Counted from the stretch's first letter, positions 47,330 to 59,827 are shown. The stretch: DNA of 64,000 nucleotides from Vibrio spartinae (GCF_024347135.1 NZ_AP024907.1:2843001-2907000); one strand, 5' to 3'. The notes: generated from the sequence alone by a model not told the origin. Numbers and translations are program-made.

Positions 47330-49024
47330 TTATTGATAGGTGATCTCACCTTGCGGCTGATATAACGAAGCATCAACAGGACTATGGGTCTGTAAATACT
47401 CTTTTAAAACATCAGCATCGACAAATCCGGTATTCACATAGCCGACATGCTCCGTCAGTTTTGGATACCCATCGCCACCAGCAGCATTAAAGCTTGGAAT
47501 AGTAAACCGATAGGTTTGTGTCATCTGGATCGGCGCACCACCAATTTTCACATCAGACACACCAGCAGCACTGACCGTCATGGAAAGACCGGCAAACTGC
47601 GCATAGGCCCCCGAATCAACGGGTTTGGTCGCAACCTGATTCAGATAGTCGATCACTTCGGCACCAGACATATCGACATAGGTGATAATATTGGCAAAAG
47701 GTTGTACTTTCAGCACATCTTTATAAGTGACATCCCCGGATTCAATGGAATCCCGAACCCCACCGGAGTTCATCACAGCAAAGTCAGCGTTGACTTTATC
47801 CTGATGTGCCATGGCGATTAAATGACCCAGATTGGTTTGCTGGAAACGCACCACATTTCTGTCACCTTCCAGACGCCCTTGTACTGTGGCAATTTTTTGC
47901 TCTAATTTAGCCTTGCCTTTCTCTTCGTAAGGCGTCAAAAACTTCAGTAACGCTGGATCTTCTGGTATCTGTTCATCGACCAACACGCGCTGCTTCTTGC
48001 CATTGTGCATCACTTTTTTCTTAAGATTGACCGGTATCAGTTGATAACTGACCATCTTCAGCTGACCATTGCGGAACTCATAGTCTGCCCGACCGACATA
48101 TTTGCCCCACTCATGCGCCTGAACAATGTACGTCCCGTTTTGCATATCCGGCTGACAATCATCCCCTGGTTGAAAATGTGTGTCCGCAACGTTCGGAGCT
48201 TCCATACAAACCGGCTCCTGAGAATGGCCGCCGACAATCATGTCCAAAGCTCCCGGCGCCAGGTAGCGAGCGAGGGCCACATCACCCGGTGCATTGATGC
48301 CATGTTGACCATTGACGTAATGCCCCATATGCGTCACAGCAAAAATCAAATCCGGCTGTTCCGTTTTTTTCAGCGTCGCAATCACTTTCTTTGCTTCAAC
48401 TTTCGGATCCCTGAATTCAACATTGCCGATATATTCCGGATTACCGATTTTCGCGGTATCTTCTGTTGTCAAACCAATCACCGCGATACTAATCCCCTGC
48501 TCATCAAAGATTTTATACGGGCGGAACAGTCGTTTACCGGTAGTCTTGTCATAAATATTGGCTGAGAGCATCGGGAAATTAGCCCATAGGCGCTGTTTGA
48601 ATAACACGGCCAATGGGTTATCAAACTCGTGGTTGCCAACCGCCATGGCATCGTATCCGATAATATTCATCCCTTTAAAATCGGGCTCGGCATCCTGCAA
48701 ATCTGATTCCGGGACACCGGTGTTGATATCCCCGCCAGAAAATAGCAGCATACTGCCGCCTTCGGCTGCCACTTCCTGACGAATCTGATCAATCAGTGTT
48801 TTTCGGGCAGACATACCATATTCATCATATTTGTTCTTCCAGAACCGACCATGATGATCATTGGTGTGAAGTACCGTCAGATGGTACGTTTCATCCTGAT
48901 GCCACTGTTTTTGAGGGGTTGTGGTACATCCCCACAACAATACAAGTAGCAGCGCGCTAAAAATGGTTTTCGAATGACGCCATTGCGTTGAAAACAATTG
49001 AGTTAAAATAAGTGGTAATCGCAT
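47330..49024 (-). CDS. ushA: 5'-nucleotidase / UDP-sugar hydrolase lipoprotein (UshA/NutA)
   Basis: 564 residues from ATG 49024 (AGGA upstream). Surface or periplasmic enzyme that removes phosphate from nucleotides for scavenging. Unlike E. coli UshA it has a lipobox (LLWGC, C33), as vibrio 5'-nucleotidases do. Metal-site motifs are HTNDHHGRF (53-61) and VGNHEFDNP; the substrate site FNAAGGDGYP is near the C-terminus. A candidate promoter is at 49130-49158. Confidence 0.94.
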   Translation of the reverse strand: MRLPLILTQLFSTQWRHSKTIFSALLLVLLWGCTTTPQKQWHQDETYHLTVLHTNDHHGRFWKNKYDEYGMSARKTLIDQIRQEVAAEGGSMLLFSGGDINTGVPESDLQDAEPDFKGMNIIGYDAMAVGNHEFDNPLAVLFKQRLWANFPMLSANIYDKTTGKRLFRPYKIFDEQGISIAVIGLTTEDTAKIGNPEYIGNVEFRDPKVEAKKVIATLKKTEQPDLIFAVTHMGHYVNGQHGINAPGDVALARYLAPGALDMIVGGHSQEPVCMEAPNVADTHFQPGDDCQPDMQNGTYIVQAHEWGKYVGRADYEFRNGQLKMVSYQLIPVNLKKKVMHNGKKQRVLVDEQIPEDPALLKFLTPYEEKGKAKLEQKIATVQGRLEGDRNVVRFQQTNLGHLIAMAHQDKVNADFAVMNSGGVRDSIESGDVTYKDVLKVQPFANIITYVDMSGAEVIDYLNQVATKPVDSGAYAQFAGLSMTVSAAGVSDVKIGGAPIQMTQTYRFTIPSFNAAGGDGYPKLTEHVGYVNTGFVDADVLKEYLQTHSPVDASLYQPQGEITYQ

Positions 49025-49255
49025 AATATTCCTGCCAATTCTGATCCCTGACATGACTGTCCGTTGCTATTCAGGCCACCTTGATAGACCTGAATATAAG
49101 TTAGCCCTATACATTAACTGATAAACAATACTATAAAATTATGAACTTAAGGTCACAAATATTTGATGATGTGATCACACGTCAGATACCCATTCGCCAG
49201 AGCCCGTATCACATTGATTGACTGTCAGGCCAGCATTCAGCCCCCAACAACAGAT
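49025..49255. other. Upstream region of ushA
   Basis: The ushA promoter is at 49130-49158. A 10-base palindrome TGTGATCACA at 49170-49179 is just upstream, possibly a regulator half-site pair. The rest shows nothing. Confidence 0.4.
49130..49158 (-). promoter_or_regulatory. Candidate sigma-70 promoter of ushA
   Basis: TTGTGA, 17 bases, then TATAGT on the minus strand, about 105 bases before the ATG. Confidence 0.5.
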
Positions 49256-49286
49256 ATAAAAAAACCATCGCATAAGACGATGGTTT
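49256..49286 (-). terminator. Intrinsic terminator of kdsA
   Basis: AAACCATCG/CGATGGTTT with a 7-base loop, followed on the minus strand by TTTTT. About 40 bases after the kdsA stop. Confidence 0.9.
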
Positions 49287-49326
49287 CTATTGTTTTGATG
49301 AGTCATGTCTTTATCTGTAAAACAAT

Positions 49327-50202
<876 letters not shown>

Positions 50203-51018
50203 TTAGTGGATTGTTACGGCTGTACTACGCAACAAATTCACCTGATTTTTCAATAATTCAGCGGCGGGATCATTCGGGCAATGCTCAATAAAATACTGAT
50301 AATCCGAAAGCGCCACCTGATGACATTCCAGTTGTTGATATATAAATCCACGGTCACGAATTTCATAAGGATCATCAGGGACAAACGTCAATGCCAGATC
50401 GGTACACTTCAACGCCAAAGTATAACGTTCTTCACGCATCAACGCACTTTTCAGTAATGCCAGCCAGCGTCCGATGATCGTCGGGTGATCGCTCACCTGA
50501 AGGTGTTTCGGCTTTAATTTGGCAAGTGGTCCTTTGCTACCAATCAACCAAGCTTGTAACGTATGCTTCGACACATATTCGCCAGAAAATGGATTCAAAT
50601 ACACAAGCTCTTCATCGGACCAGGCAACCTGAATCAAAAACTGGGTCGGAAACATCACCGGCTTCAGCGGAAATCCGAGTCGATGACTAAAGTACAACAA
50701 CAGTGCGCCCAAGCTGACAGGAATGCCTTTGCGATGCTCCAGCACCTGATCAATGAATGCATTACGAGACTCAAAATAAGCCTCGTGATCACCGGAAAAT
50801 CCCCAATCCTGGTAGAATAGTTGTAAAAAAGCGGCAAACCGTGCTTTGGGCTCGGCATCATCATCCAGATACGCTTCAGCTTCATGAGCCATCTTCACTA
50901 ATGTCTGTTCTGCCCACGCAACCCGAGTCTCAGGATTAATGGCCTGATTCAGTACCAGTGCACCGTCCACCAGCGCCATCGCATCAAAATCTTCGTCAAA
51001 TAATTCAATCATAGACAT
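50203..51018 (-). CDS. sirB1: SirB1 family protein (transglutaminase-like/TPR)
   Basis: 271 residues. The N-terminal transglutaminase-like part (RKGIPVSLGALLLYFSHRLGFPLKPV and FPTQFLIQV) is followed by TPR-like repeats to the C-terminus. Function unknown. It starts 12 bases after sirB2. Two ATGs, 6 bases apart, are equally possible starts. Confidence 0.88.
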   Translation of the reverse strand: MSMIELFDEDFDAMALVDGALVLNQAINPETRVAWAEQTLVKMAHEAEAYLDDDAEPKARFAAFLQLFYQDWGFSGDHEAYFESRNAFIDQVLEHRKGIPVSLGALLLYFSHRLGFPLKPVMFPTQFLIQVAWSDEELVYLNPFSGEYVSKHTLQAWLIGSKGPLAKLKPKHLQVSDHPTIIGRWLALLKSALMREERYTLALKCTDLALTFVPDDPYEIRDRGFIYQQLECHQVALSDYQYFIEHCPNDPAAELLKNQVNLLRSTAVTIH

Positions 51019-51030
51019 ATCGGCCCAGTA

Positions 51031-51414
51031 TTAATGCATCAATATCGGTAACTTGGTCCAAGAAATGTTTGCAGCCATGGCAACCCAGCCGAGCGCACCA
51101 AGGAATGCTAAACTCCGCAGCAGCTTACCCCGACCTAGTTTCAAGGTAAAAACGCCTAATGCGATATAAGCCAGCATACACATGAGTTTTTCAGTCAACC
51201 AAGCGGCCTCTGGCGTAAAAGGAATAAAGCCGGTCACCACGCACAATGCAACACCGGATAACAGCAGTAATGTATCTATCACATGCGGTGCGACTTTCAA
51301 AAAACGATGATGAAGCGCTTGAGAATTCATCATCATCAGCCCGTAGCGAAGACAAAATAAAGCGATACTGGTCACAATGGTGAATAGGTGAAAATATTTT
51401 AATCCCAGATACAT
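51031..51414 (-). CDS. sirB2: SirB2 family membrane protein
   Basis: 127 residues with four membrane helices and the family His-Val-Ile-Asp-Thr-Leu-Leu segment (VAPHVIDTLLLLSG). Ribosome site AGAGGA is clear. Function unknown. The pair sirB1/sirB2 downstream of prmC is conserved in gammaproteobacteria. Confidence 0.9.
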   Translation of the reverse strand: MYLGLKYFHLFTIVTSIALFCLRYGLMMMNSQALHHRFLKVAPHVIDTLLLLSGVALCVVTGFIPFTPEAAWLTEKLMCMLAYIALGVFTLKLGRGKLLRSLAFLGALGWVAMAANISWTKLPILMH

Positions 51415-51453
51415 AAACGTCCTCTTATGGGCACTCTTTTAGCAAAAATAAAA

Positions 51454-52311
51454 CTAGGGCAGAAAGCAACCGACTGTCACGCGATCATTGCCAGAATCAT
51501 CTTGCTCAGTGCGGACAGACTGATAACCCAGAGATTGCAGTAATCCTCTGACTAATTCAGCTTGCTCATAACCGTGTTCAAACAGCAGCCATCCCTGAGG
51601 TTGCAGGTATTGCTTTGCCGCGACTGCAATGGTTCTGATATCCGCCAGCCCCTGCTCTTCTGCAACCAAGGCAGACAGCGGTTCAAAACGAACATCTCCA
51701 CGTTGTAAATGCGGGTCGTCCGCATCAATATAAGGTGGATTTGAGACAATTAAAGCAAATTTCGTACCTGCATCAACACCATCAAACCAATTTGCCTGAT
51801 GAAACCGCACATTAGTGATACCCAACTGAGCCGCATTCGCCTTCGCTAACTCGCAGGCTTCCGGCTGAATATCAACCCCGGTCACATTGATATCGGGTAA
51901 CTCAGAAGCCAGAGCCAAAGCAATAGCGCCAGTACCAGTGCCCAAGTCCAAGATAGGCCCTGTGACTTCCCGCGCCTTTTCCAAAGCAATAATCACCAGA
52001 CATTCGGTATCCGGACGTGGAATCAACGTGGCCGAGGAGACTTGTAGCGGCAAAGACCAGAATTCTCGTTGTCCAAGAATGTATGCAATCGGCTCACCGT
52101 TCTGACGGCGAGTCAATAATTTAGCAAACCCGTTGAGCTGAGATTCAGTGAGCGTTTTCTCGGGCCATGTCAGTAAATATGAACGGGGTTTGTCCAGAAC
52201 GTGGCAAAGTAATACCGCGGCATCAATCGCAGGCGAAGGACTGCCGCTTTCCGATAACACGGCAGTGCTGTAACGGGTTAATTCGTCGATTCGACTTGGA
52301 AGAGACATCAT
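51454..52311 (-). CDS. prmC: Release factor glutamine methyltransferase PrmC
   Basis: 285 residues. Methylates the Gln of the GGQ motif in RF1/RF2. SAM motif DLGTGTG (122-128) and substrate motif NPPY (191-194) are present. It begins 3 bases after the prfA stop, so the enzyme and its substrate RF1 are cotranscribed. ATG 52308 is an alternative start. Confidence 0.96.
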   Translation of the reverse strand: MMSLPSRIDELTRYSTAVLSESGSPSPAIDAAVLLCHVLDKPRSYLLTWPEKTLTESQLNGFAKLLTRRQNGEPIAYILGQREFWSLPLQVSSATLIPRPDTECLVIIALEKAREVTGPILDLGTGTGAIALALASELPDINVTGVDIQPEACELAKANAAQLGITNVRFHQANWFDGVDAGTKFALIVSNPPYIDADDPHLQRGDVRFEPLSALVAEEQGLADIRTIAVAAKQYLQPQGWLLFEHGYEQAELVRGLLQSLGYQSVRTEQDDSGNDRVTVGCFLP

Positions 52312-52314
52312 CGA

Positions 52315-53403
52315 TTAGCGTTGCTCAGCCAAGGCTGCCAAGAGATCAGCCTGATGTTCTTGAATAATCGGACCGATCAAGCCATCCAACTCTCCATCCA
52401 TCACTTCTGAAAGACGGTACAGCGTCAGATTGATCCGGTGATCAGAGACCCGCCCTTGCGGATAATTGTAAGTTCGGATACGGTCACTGCGATCACCACT
52501 GCCTAGCAAATTACGCCGGGTATCTGAGACTTCAGCTGCCCGTTTCGCTTCTTCAGCCTGAGCTAACCGAGCCGCCAGTACAGACATCGCTTTGGCTTTG
52601 TTTTTATGCTGAGAACGTTCATCCTGACACTCAACGACCACGCCTGTCGGCAAGTGAGTAATCCGAATGGCAGAATCAGTGGTGTTGACGTGCTGACCAC
52701 CAGCGCCCGAAGAACGGAAGGTGTCGATTTTTAGATCACTGGCTTTAATCTCGGGTAACTCTGCTTCCGGTATTTCCGGCATAATAGCGACCGTACAAGC
52801 GGAGGTATGAACCCTTCCCTGTGATTCCGTTGCCGGAACTCGCTGAACCCGGTGACCACCAGATTCGAATTTCAACGTCCCGTAAATGTCTTCGCCACTG
52901 ACTTTCGCAATCATCTCTTTATAGCCACCATGTTCAGCTTCACTGAATGACATGACTTCAATACGCCATCCTTTTCTTTCAGCAAAACGGCTATACATGC
53001 GGAACAGATCACCCGCAAAAATACCCGCTTCATCGCCCCCGGCACCGGCACGAATCTCAAGAAAACAATTCCGCTCATCATTTGGGTCTTTCGGTAGCAA
53101 TAATATCTGTAGTGTATCGGTGAGTTGCTCAATCGATGCTTGTGCTGCCTCAATCTCTTCCTGAGCCATTTCTCGCATCTCTGCGTCATCTTCTTTCGCC
53201 ATTTCTTCGGCAGCAACTAAATCTTCTTGCGCCTGCTGATACGCTTGAAAACATTGAGTCACTTCTTCAAGTTGAGAATACTCTTTTGATAACGCACGGA
53301 ATCGATTTTGATCCCCAATAATGTCAGGATCACCGAGCAGGTGCTGAACTTCCTCATAGCGCTCAGCGAGCGTTTCAAGCTTTTGTAAAATTGACGCTTT
53401 CAT
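52315..53403 (-). CDS. prfA: Peptide chain release factor 1
   Basis: 362 residues. RF1 reads UAA and UAG. The recognition tripeptide PAT (190-192) distinguishes it from RF2, and the catalytic GGQ is at 235-237 in [15 protein letters not shown]. Between hemA and prmC as usual. Confidence 0.98.
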   Translation of the reverse strand: MKASILQKLETLAERYEEVQHLLGDPDIIGDQNRFRALSKEYSQLEEVTQCFQAYQQAQEDLVAAEEMAKEDDAEMREMAQEEIEAAQASIEQLTDTLQILLLPKDPNDERNCFLEIRAGAGGDEAGIFAGDLFRMYSRFAERKGWRIEVMSFSEAEHGGYKEMIAKVSGEDIYGTLKFESGGHRVQRVPATESQGRVHTSACTVAIMPEIPEAELPEIKASDLKIDTFRSSGAGGQHVNTTDSAIRITHLPTGVVVECQDERSQHKNKAKAMSVLAARLAQAEEAKRAAEVSDTRRNLLGSGDRSDRIRTYNYPQGRVSDHRINLTLYRLSEVMDGELDGLIGPIIQEHQADLLAALAEQR

Positions 53404-53435
53404 AGTTTCTTCTTTATACGGAAATAATATCGAAA

Positions 53436-54692
53436 TTAAAGATTATCAAGCCCCAGACTCTGTCTGATTATAGCCAACTTCGCAGGTTCTCCCTGCTCGG
53501 CAGCTTGCTGTAATGCACGGGTCGGCGCATGAATTAATTTGTTGGTTAACTTATAACTGAGTTCCTGAAGGATTTTCTCTGGATCGCCCCCCGACGCGAG
53601 CGCCTGAAGACTTTTATGCACCAGCTCTTCACGAAGATGATTCGCACTGTCACGGTAATCGCGGATACTATCAACAGCCTGTAATGACCGCATCCAGCTC
53701 ATGAACGCTGCGCTTTCTTCACTGACAATCGCTTCAGCCTGAATCGCTTCAACCTTTCTCTGTTCGATATTGCTGTCAACAATCGACTGCAAATCATCGA
53801 CACTATACAGGTAAGCATCACCAATCTCGCTAACTTCCGCCTCAACATCTCTCGGCACTGCAATATCAACCAGTAACATGGGTTGATGACGCCGGGCTTT
53901 AAGGGCTTTCTCCACCATCCCTTTGCCGATTATCGGCAAAGGACTGGCGGTCGAGCTAATCACAATATCAGCTTTGGCAAGGTGTTCCGGGATCTCTTGT
54001 AAACGAATCACCTGCGCATCGAATTGCGCCGCCAATCCCATCGCCCTTTCCCGGGTGCGATTCGCCACTATAATTTTCTGACAACCATTGGCAGCGAGAT
54101 GCTTTGCCACTAACTCGATGGTCTCTCCGGCACCGACTAATAATACGGTAGCATGGGTCAAAGATTCGAAAATATGTTTTGCCAGCGTACAGGCCGCATA
54201 AGCCACAGAGACAGCATTGCCACCGATATCCGTTTCAGTCCGGACTCTTTTGGCAACTGAGAATGCTTTCTGAAAGAGTTTCTCTGTCGCGGCATCAACG
54301 GATGCCAGCTCCTTCGATTCTGAATACGCTTGCTTAACCTGCCCGAGAATTTGAGGCTCCCCTAAAACCAAAGAATCGAGGCCACAACAGACCCGCATTA
54401 AATGGCGGATTGCGGCTTGCTCTTCATGAATATAAATGCTCGGTTTTAACTCTTGAGGATTAACACGGTGAAACTCAGACAACCAATCGATCAAACGTCC
54501 TTTACTCGTTGGTTTTATCTCACAGTACACTTCTGTACGGTTACAGGTCGAAAGTATCACACTCCCTTTAACATCCGCATATTCCTGAAGCTGACTCAGC
54601 GCTTCAGGAAGCTTCTCTGGCCCAAACGCAACTTTTTCACGCAGTTCCAGAGGCGCTGTTTGATGATTTATTCCAATGGCAAGTAAGGACAT
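53436..54692 (-). CDS. hemA: Glutamyl-tRNA reductase HemA
   Basis: 418 residues. First step of C5-pathway haem synthesis. Catalytic C50 in [17 protein letters not shown] domain [17 protein letters not shown], and a C-terminal dimerisation helix. Divergent from lolB with a 168-base gap, where TATAGT at 54812 is a possible -10 for one direction. Confidence 0.97.
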   Translation of the reverse strand: MSLLAIGINHQTAPLELREKVAFGPEKLPEALSQLQEYADVKGSVILSTCNRTEVYCEIKPTSKGRLIDWLSEFHRVNPQELKPSIYIHEEQAAIRHLMRVCCGLDSLVLGEPQILGQVKQAYSESKELASVDAATEKLFQKAFSVAKRVRTETDIGGNAVSVAYAACTLAKHIFESLTHATVLLVGAGETIELVAKHLAANGCQKIIVANRTRERAMGLAAQFDAQVIRLQEIPEHLAKADIVISSTASPLPIIGKGMVEKALKARRHQPMLLVDIAVPRDVEAEVSEIGDAYLYSVDDLQSIVDSNIEQRKVEAIQAEAIVSEESAAFMSWMRSLQAVDSIRDYRDSANHLREELVHKSLQALASGGDPEKILQELSYKLTNKLIHAPTRALQQAAEQGEPAKLAIIRQSLGLDNL

Positions 54693-54860
54693 CGACTGGA
54701 GGTACTCTGATCACATCTTTAAGGGGTAAGACAGGAATTTTACTGTATGCCCTTATTGAAGAAAAGACTTTAACGGATTTGTTTTTATAACTTCGTGATA
54801 TCAATGCTATAGTATTTTTGTTTTAAAGAACCCATTTTTCGACCAAAAAAAGCCGTATTT

Positions 54861-55469
54861 ATGACTTATCGTATCCTCCAAGTATTTCTGACTATCATCA
54901 TTTTAGCTGGCTGTAGCAGCGTTCAGACACCACTTCAACCCGTGGAATGGCAATCACATCAGCAGCGTCTCCAACAGATCAGCACTTATCAAATCGCGGG
55001 GAAACTTGGCTACATATCGCCACAAGAACGTCGCTCGCTCAATTTTCAATGGCAGAAATCCGACCATCATAGTCAACTGCGTCTAACCACATTTCTGGGG
55101 CAAACCGTATTGAAGATGGATATTGATTCGCAACGCGCAGAAGCCGAGACCTATGAGGGACAACATTATACAGCGCAGACACCGGAATTATTACTGCATC
55201 AACTGACCGGACTGAATATTCCCCTGAGCTCGCTCAGCCAATGGATTCTGGGCCGACCGGCCTTTGCGGATACATTTTCTCTCAAGCCGGATAACACGCT
55301 GGATAGTCTAGAGAAAAAACTCGCCAATCAACAGTGGCGAGTACAGTATAAAACATACACTGCCGTGATCTTCAAAGGTCAGCAACTTCCGCTTCCCGAG
55401 CGTTTATTCCTGCAACAAGGGCCAACCAAAATCAATATCCATATCTCGCAATGGAAAGTCACACAATGA
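54861..55469 (+). CDS. lolB: Outer membrane lipoprotein receptor LolB
   Basis: 202 residues. LolB accepts lipoproteins from LolA and inserts them in the outer membrane. Lipobox LAGC (C18), then the family core [20 protein letters not shown]. Its stop overlaps the ispE start (ATGA). Confidence 0.94.
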   Translation: MTYRILQVFLTIIILAGCSSVQTPLQPVEWQSHQQRLQQISTYQIAGKLGYISPQERRSLNFQWQKSDHHSQLRLTTFLGQTVLKMDIDSQRAEAETYEGQHYTAQTPELLLHQLTGLNIPLSSLSQWILGRPAFADTFSLKPDNTLDSLEKKLANQQWRVQYKTYTAVIFKGQQLPLPERLFLQQGPTKINIHISQWKVTQ

Positions 55470-56359
55470 ATACATCAGATATTATCAATACCGGCCAAAC
55501 CGTCTGGCCATCACCAGCCAAACTAAATTTGTTTCTCTACATCACTGGTCAACGGGATGATGGTTATCATGAGTTGCAAACACTTTTCCAGTTTCTCGAT
55601 TACGGGGATGAGCTGACGATCCGAGTCAATACGAGCGGTGACATCTCAGTCTCTCCGGCAATTGATGGCGTACCGTTGCATGATAATCTGATCTGGAAAG
55701 CCGCCCGACAACTTCAGCACAACACACAAACATCGTTGGGTGCGGATATTCACTTACATAAAATATTACCGATGGGTGGCGGGATCGGGGGAGGGTCATC
55801 CAATGCAGCGACGGCCTTAGTCGCACTCAATCATCTTTGGCAATGCGGGTTATCCCAAAGTCAACTGGCTGAAATCGGATTGCAACTCGGTGCTGATGTG
55901 CCCGTTTTCGTCGAAGGCCATGCAGCATACGCAGAAGGTGTCGGAGAAAAGCTGACACGCGTCACCCCGCAAGAAAAATGGTACCTGGTTGTCAGACCCG
56001 ATGTCAGTATTTCAACTGCCGCCATTTTTTCGCATCCCAAATTAACTAGAAACACGCTCAAGCGAGATCTGGCAACGCTTTTGCAAACTCCGTACGAAAA
56101 CGATTGCGAAAAAATTGTCCGAAAGCTCTACCCAGAGGTTGATAAGCAACTTTCATGGCTGCTACAATACGCGCCGTCGAGATTGACCGGGACTGGGTCA
56201 TGTGTTTTTGCTGAATTTACGAACAAAAATGAAGCACAACATGTTCTTTCCCGTTTGCCGGATGGAGTTTCTGCTTTTGTAGCAAAAGGATCTAATATTT
56301 CGCCGCTGAAAGAAACTTTAACAGGCTATACTCATTGTTGTGAAGACAACCCTTGTTAA
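55466..56359 (+). CDS. ispE: 4-diphosphocytidyl-2-C-methyl-D-erythritol kinase IspE
   Basis: 297 residues from ATG 55466, which overlaps the lolB stop and has GGAAAG upstream. GHMP kinase in the MEP isoprenoid pathway. Motifs: [21 protein letters not shown], phosphate loop [17 protein letters not shown] and [10 protein letters not shown]. Standard gammaproteobacterial order lolB-ispE-prs-pth-ychF. Confidence 0.96.
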   Translation: MNTSDIINTGQTVWPSPAKLNLFLYITGQRDDGYHELQTLFQFLDYGDELTIRVNTSGDISVSPAIDGVPLHDNLIWKAARQLQHNTQTSLGADIHLHKILPMGGGIGGGSSNAATALVALNHLWQCGLSQSQLAEIGLQLGADVPVFVEGHAAYAEGVGEKLTRVTPQEKWYLVVRPDVSISTAAIFSHPKLTRNTLKRDLATLLQTPYENDCEKIVRKLYPEVDKQLSWLLQYAPSRLTGTGSCVFAEFTNKNEAQHVLSRLPDGVSAFVAKGSNISPLKETLTGYTHCCEDNPC

Positions 56360-56464
56360 GATGGAAAGTGACACTAGGTCAGTTCACCATCATGGCAGAG
56401 TATGATCAATCGGCCCACACCCAACCTAAATTTAAATACTGGACGCAACCCTGAGGTTTCCACC

Positions 56465-57409
56465 GTGCCTGATATGAAGCTATTTGCCGGTAACGCTACC
56501 CCTGAACTAGCCCAACGTATTGCTGATCGCTTGTATATTTCTCTTGGAGATGCTGCTGTTTCCCGTTTTTCAGACGGTGAAGTTGCAGTACAAATCAACG
56601 AGAATGTGCGAGGAAGCGACGTATTTCTCATTCAATCAACCTGTGCACCAACCAACGACAACCTGATGGAACTCGTGGTGATGATTGATGCGATGCGCCG
56701 TGCTTCAGCAGGCCGTATTACCGCTGTTATCCCTTATTTTGGATATGCTCGCCAAGACCGTCGTGTCCGTTCTGCCCGTGTACCAATTACCGCGAAAGTC
56801 GTCGCTGACTTTCTTTCGAACGTTGGTGTTGACCGCGTACTGACGATCGATCTACATGCTGAACAGATTCAAGGTTTCTTCGATGTTCCTGTTGATAACA
56901 TTTTTGGAACACCCGTTTTACTTGAAGATATGAAAGCAAGAAGTCTGGAAGACCCAGTCGTCGTATCACCTGATCTGGGTGGTGTTGTCCGCGCACGCGC
57001 AACAGCGAAAGCACTCGGGGATATTGATATTGCGATTGTTGATAAACGCCGTCCTCGCGCTAACGTGTCTGAAGTGATGAACCTTATTGGTGATGTTGAA
57101 GGCCGTGACTGTGTCATCGTCGATGATATGATCGATACCGGTGGCACACTCTGTAAAGCCGCTGAAGCTTTAAAAGCACGTGGGGCAAAACGCGTTTTTG
57201 CTTACGCGACTCATGCCGTATTCTCAGGTAATGCAGCGAAGAATATTAAGAACTCCGTTCTTGATCAGGTCATTATCACCGATTCCATAAAGCTTTCGAA
57301 AGAAATGGAAGCAACAGGTCGTGTGACTCAGTTGACCCTCTCAACCATGCTCGCCGAAGCCATTCGCCGTATCAGTAACGAAGAGTCAATCTCAGCGATG
57401 TTCAATTAA
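56465..57409 (+). CDS. prs: Ribose-phosphate pyrophosphokinase Prs
   Basis: 314 residues from a GTG at 56465 (GAGG upstream, 8 bases). This gives the known N-terminus PDMKLFAGN, and E. coli prs also starts with GTG. The frame is open 63 bases earlier. Makes PRPP from ribose-5-phosphate and ATP. The flexible loop YARQDRR and the PRPP-binding DDMIDTGGT are present. Confidence 0.96.
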   Translation: MPDMKLFAGNATPELAQRIADRLYISLGDAAVSRFSDGEVAVQINENVRGSDVFLIQSTCAPTNDNLMELVVMIDAMRRASAGRITAVIPYFGYARQDRRVRSARVPITAKVVADFLSNVGVDRVLTIDLHAEQIQGFFDVPVDNIFGTPVLLEDMKARSLEDPVVVSPDLGGVVRARATAKALGDIDIAIVDKRRPRANVSEVMNLIGDVEGRDCVIVDDMIDTGGTLCKAAEALKARGAKRVFAYATHAVFSGNAAKNIKNSVLDQVIITDSIKLSKEMEATGRVTQLTLSTMLAEAIRRISNEESISAMFN

Positions 57410-57426
57410 TTGCTCATTTCTGTTTT

Positions 57427-57455
57427 AAAAAGCATCTCCCCGGAGATGCTTTTTT
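57427..57455 (+). terminator. Intrinsic terminator of prs
   Basis: AAAAAGCATCTCC / GGAGATGCTTTTT, 13-bp stem with a 2-base loop (or 12 with 4), 18 bases after the stop. Confidence 0.93.
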
Positions 57456-57609
57456 ATTTCCTCAATGTTTCGCCATTAACTTTGATTCCCTAAAAACCGG
57501 TTGCTGCATTAATCATCACAATTTATGCCGTTTCTCAGGAAGTTTGGGGATAAAAAATTCTGTGCTATCATACCGCGCTTTTCATTGTAGACATCAGGGG
57601 AGCCTGACT

Positions 57610-58200
57610 GTGAGTCAACCCATAAAACTACTTGTTGGGCTAGCCAATCCAGGCCCAGAGTACGCAAGAACAAGACATAACGCAGGAGCATGGGTCATTG
57701 AAGAACTCGCCCGTGTTCACCATACAGTGTTAAAAAATGAGCCCAAATTTTTTGGCCTGACGGGTCGAATGACCATTCAAGGCCAGGATTTACGTTTACT
57801 GATTCCGACAACGTATATGAACTTATCCGGAAAAGCCGTATCCGCTCTGGCAAAGTTTTATCAGATCCAGCCGGAAGAGATTATGGTCGCTCACGATGAG
57901 CTCGACTTACCGCCAGGTGTTGCTAAATTTAAACAGGGTGGCAGTCATGGCGGTCATAATGGCTTGAAAGATACCATCAGTAAGCTGGGCAATAACAAAG
58001 AATTCTACCGTCTCCGGATAGGCATTGGTCATCCGGGACATAAAGATAAAGTTACAGGTTATGTGTTAGGTAAGGCACCTGAAAAAGAACAGGAATGCCT
58101 CGATGCCGCTGTAGACGAGTCTGTCCGCTGTTTGGACATACTGCTCAAAGAAGGTCTTACGAAAGCACAAAATCGTTTACACACATTCAAAGCTGAATAA
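57610..58200 (+). CDS. pth: Peptidyl-tRNA hydrolase
   Basis: 196 residues from a GTG at 57610 (AGGGGA upstream) that matches the family start [14 protein letters not shown]. Catalytic N13, H23 (TRHNAGAW) and D96 (HDELDLPPG) are present. Separated from ychF by 10 bases. Confidence 0.96.
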   Translation: MSQPIKLLVGLANPGPEYARTRHNAGAWVIEELARVHHTVLKNEPKFFGLTGRMTIQGQDLRLLIPTTYMNLSGKAVSALAKFYQIQPEEIMVAHDELDLPPGVAKFKQGGSHGGHNGLKDTISKLGNNKEFYRLRIGIGHPGHKDKVTGYVLGKAPEKEQECLDAAVDESVRCLDILLKEGLTKAQNRLHTFKAE

Positions 58201-58210
58201 GGTTATAGTC

Positions 58211-59302
58211 ATGGGGTTTAAATGTGGCATTGTTGGTTTACCAAACGTTGGCAAATCAACACTTTTTAACGCTTTAACCAAAGCAGGAATTGAAGCGGCA
58301 AATTTTCCGTTTTGTACGATCGAACCAAATACAGGTATCGTTCCGGTTCCGGATTTGCGTCTTGATGCGCTCGCTAAAATTGTAAACCCTCAACGGGTAT
58401 TGCCGACAACCATGGAGTTCGTCGATATTGCCGGTTTAGTTGCCGGAGCATCGAAAGGTGAAGGGCTGGGCAACAAATTTTTAGCCAATATTCGGGAAAC
58501 AGATGCAATTGGCCATGTGGTTCGTTGTTTCGAAAACGAAAACATTGTGCACGTCTCTGGCAAAGTGTCTCCGATCGAAGATATCGAAGTCATTAACTTA
58601 GAACTGGCTTTGGCCGATTTAGACACTTGTGAACGAGCAATTCAACGCCAAGCCAAACGCGCTAAAGGTGGTGATAAAGCGGCAAAATTTGAAATTTCCG
58701 TACTGGAAAAAATTCTCCCCGTGCTCACCGAAGGCGGGATGGCTCGTAGTGTAACACTAGCAAAAGAAGAATTGACAGCCATTGGTTATCTCAATTTCCT
58801 TACCCTCAAGCCAACCATGTATATCGCGAACGTGAATGAAGATGGTTTTGAAAATAACCCTTATCTGGATGCCGTTCGAGAATTTGCGACACAAGAAAAC
58901 AATGTTGTCGTTGCTGTATGTGCTGCTATTGAGTCAGAACTCTCCGAGTTGGATGATGATGAACGAGATGAGTTCCTTGCCGATCTGGGCATTGAAGAAC
59001 CGGGATTGAACCGTGTGATTCGTTCAGGTTACGAACTCCTCGAACTGCATACCTATTTTACGGCTGGTGTGAAAGAAGTCAGAGCTTGGACAATCCCGAT
59101 TGGTTCAACAGGCCCACAAGCGGCCGGAAAAATTCATACAGACTTCGAACGTGGTTTCATCCGCGCTGAAGTCGTTGGTTATGATGATTTCATTCAGTAC
59201 AATGGTGAGAGTGGCGCAAAAGAAGCAGGCAAGTGGCGTCTGGAAGGGAAAGATTATATTGTCAAAGATGGCGATGTGATCCATTTCCGCTTCAACGTCT
59301 AA
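58211..59302 (+). CDS. ychF: Redox-regulated ATPase YchF/OLA1
   Basis: 363 residues. Obg-related P-loop protein that prefers ATP. G1 motif GLPNVGKST (9-17), [10 protein letters not shown], a coiled-coil insertion around 130-175, and a C-terminal TGS domain ending [15 protein letters not shown]. Cotranscribed with pth. Confidence 0.97.
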   Translation: MGFKCGIVGLPNVGKSTLFNALTKAGIEAANFPFCTIEPNTGIVPVPDLRLDALAKIVNPQRVLPTTMEFVDIAGLVAGASKGEGLGNKFLANIRETDAIGHVVRCFENENIVHVSGKVSPIEDIEVINLELALADLDTCERAIQRQAKRAKGGDKAAKFEISVLEKILPVLTEGGMARSVTLAKEELTAIGYLNFLTLKPTMYIANVNEDGFENNPYLDAVREFATQENNVVVAVCAAIESELSELDDDERDEFLADLGIEEPGLNRVIRSGYELLELHTYFTAGVKEVRAWTIPIGSTGPQAAGKIHTDFERGFIRAEVVGYDDFIQYNGESGAKEAGKWRLEGKDYIVKDGDVIHFRFNV

Positions 59303-59325
59303 TCCGACTGCAAATATTCGCTGAA

Positions 59326-59352
59326 AATAAGGCTTTCAATAGAGGGCCTTAT
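59326..59352 (+). terminator. Weak terminator-like hairpin after ychF
   Basis: ATAAGGC and GCCTTAT with a 12-base loop; only a short T-rich tail follows. Confidence 0.4.
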
Positions 59353-59512
59353 GTTGTACCCCTCCATTATTTCATCTTTTGAAACATCAATCCTGAATCG
59401 CTCATCATCACTCTCAGCCAATTGATTTGCGAGTTATTTTGTCTATAAACAGCGCGGTTTGACTAAAAAAAAAACGAACAGTTGTTTTTCATCGATTTAT
59501 TCAAAAAAACTA

Positions 59513-59541
59513 TTGACGCTCTCAAGCCATATCCGCATAAT
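59513..59541 (+). promoter_or_regulatory. Promoter of the tRNA array
   Basis: TTGACG, 17 bases, CATAAT, then a GC-rich discriminator (GCGCTCC), as in stringently controlled stable-RNA promoters. A T/A-rich stretch precedes it (possible UP element). The first tRNA begins 44 bases later. Confidence 0.85.
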
Positions 59542-59585
59542 GCGCTCCGTTCGCAGGATTATGGCTTTCCTGTTCTGGGGTTTGT

Positions 59586-59662
59586 GGCTACGTAGCTCAG
59601 CTGGTTAGAGCACATCACTCATAATGATGGGGTCACAGGTTCGAATCCCGTCGTAGCCACCA
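59586..59662 (+). tRNA. tRNA-Met (CAU), copy 1
   Basis: 77 bases with CCA encoded. Acceptor GGCTACG/CGTAGCC, loop CTCATAA with anticodon CAT. Matches elongator tRNA-Met, not initiator. Confidence 0.97.
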
Positions 59663-59705
59663 TTTCCTAAGTACTTTTAACATGAAAAGTCTTTAGGAAA
59701 GAAAT

Positions 59706-59790
59706 GCGGAAGTGGCGAAATTGGTAGACGCACCAGATTTAGGTTCTGGCGCCGCAAGGTGTGAGAGTTCAAGTCTCTCCTTCCGCACCA
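59706..59790 (+). tRNA. tRNA-Leu (UAG), copy 1
   Basis: 85 bases with CCA, long variable arm. Anticodon loop TTTAGGT. Acceptor GCGGAAG/CTTCCGC. Confidence 0.97.
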
Positions 59791-59827
59791 TATTTAAGAT
59801 GACTTTTTTAAGCGAAGTTATCACAAC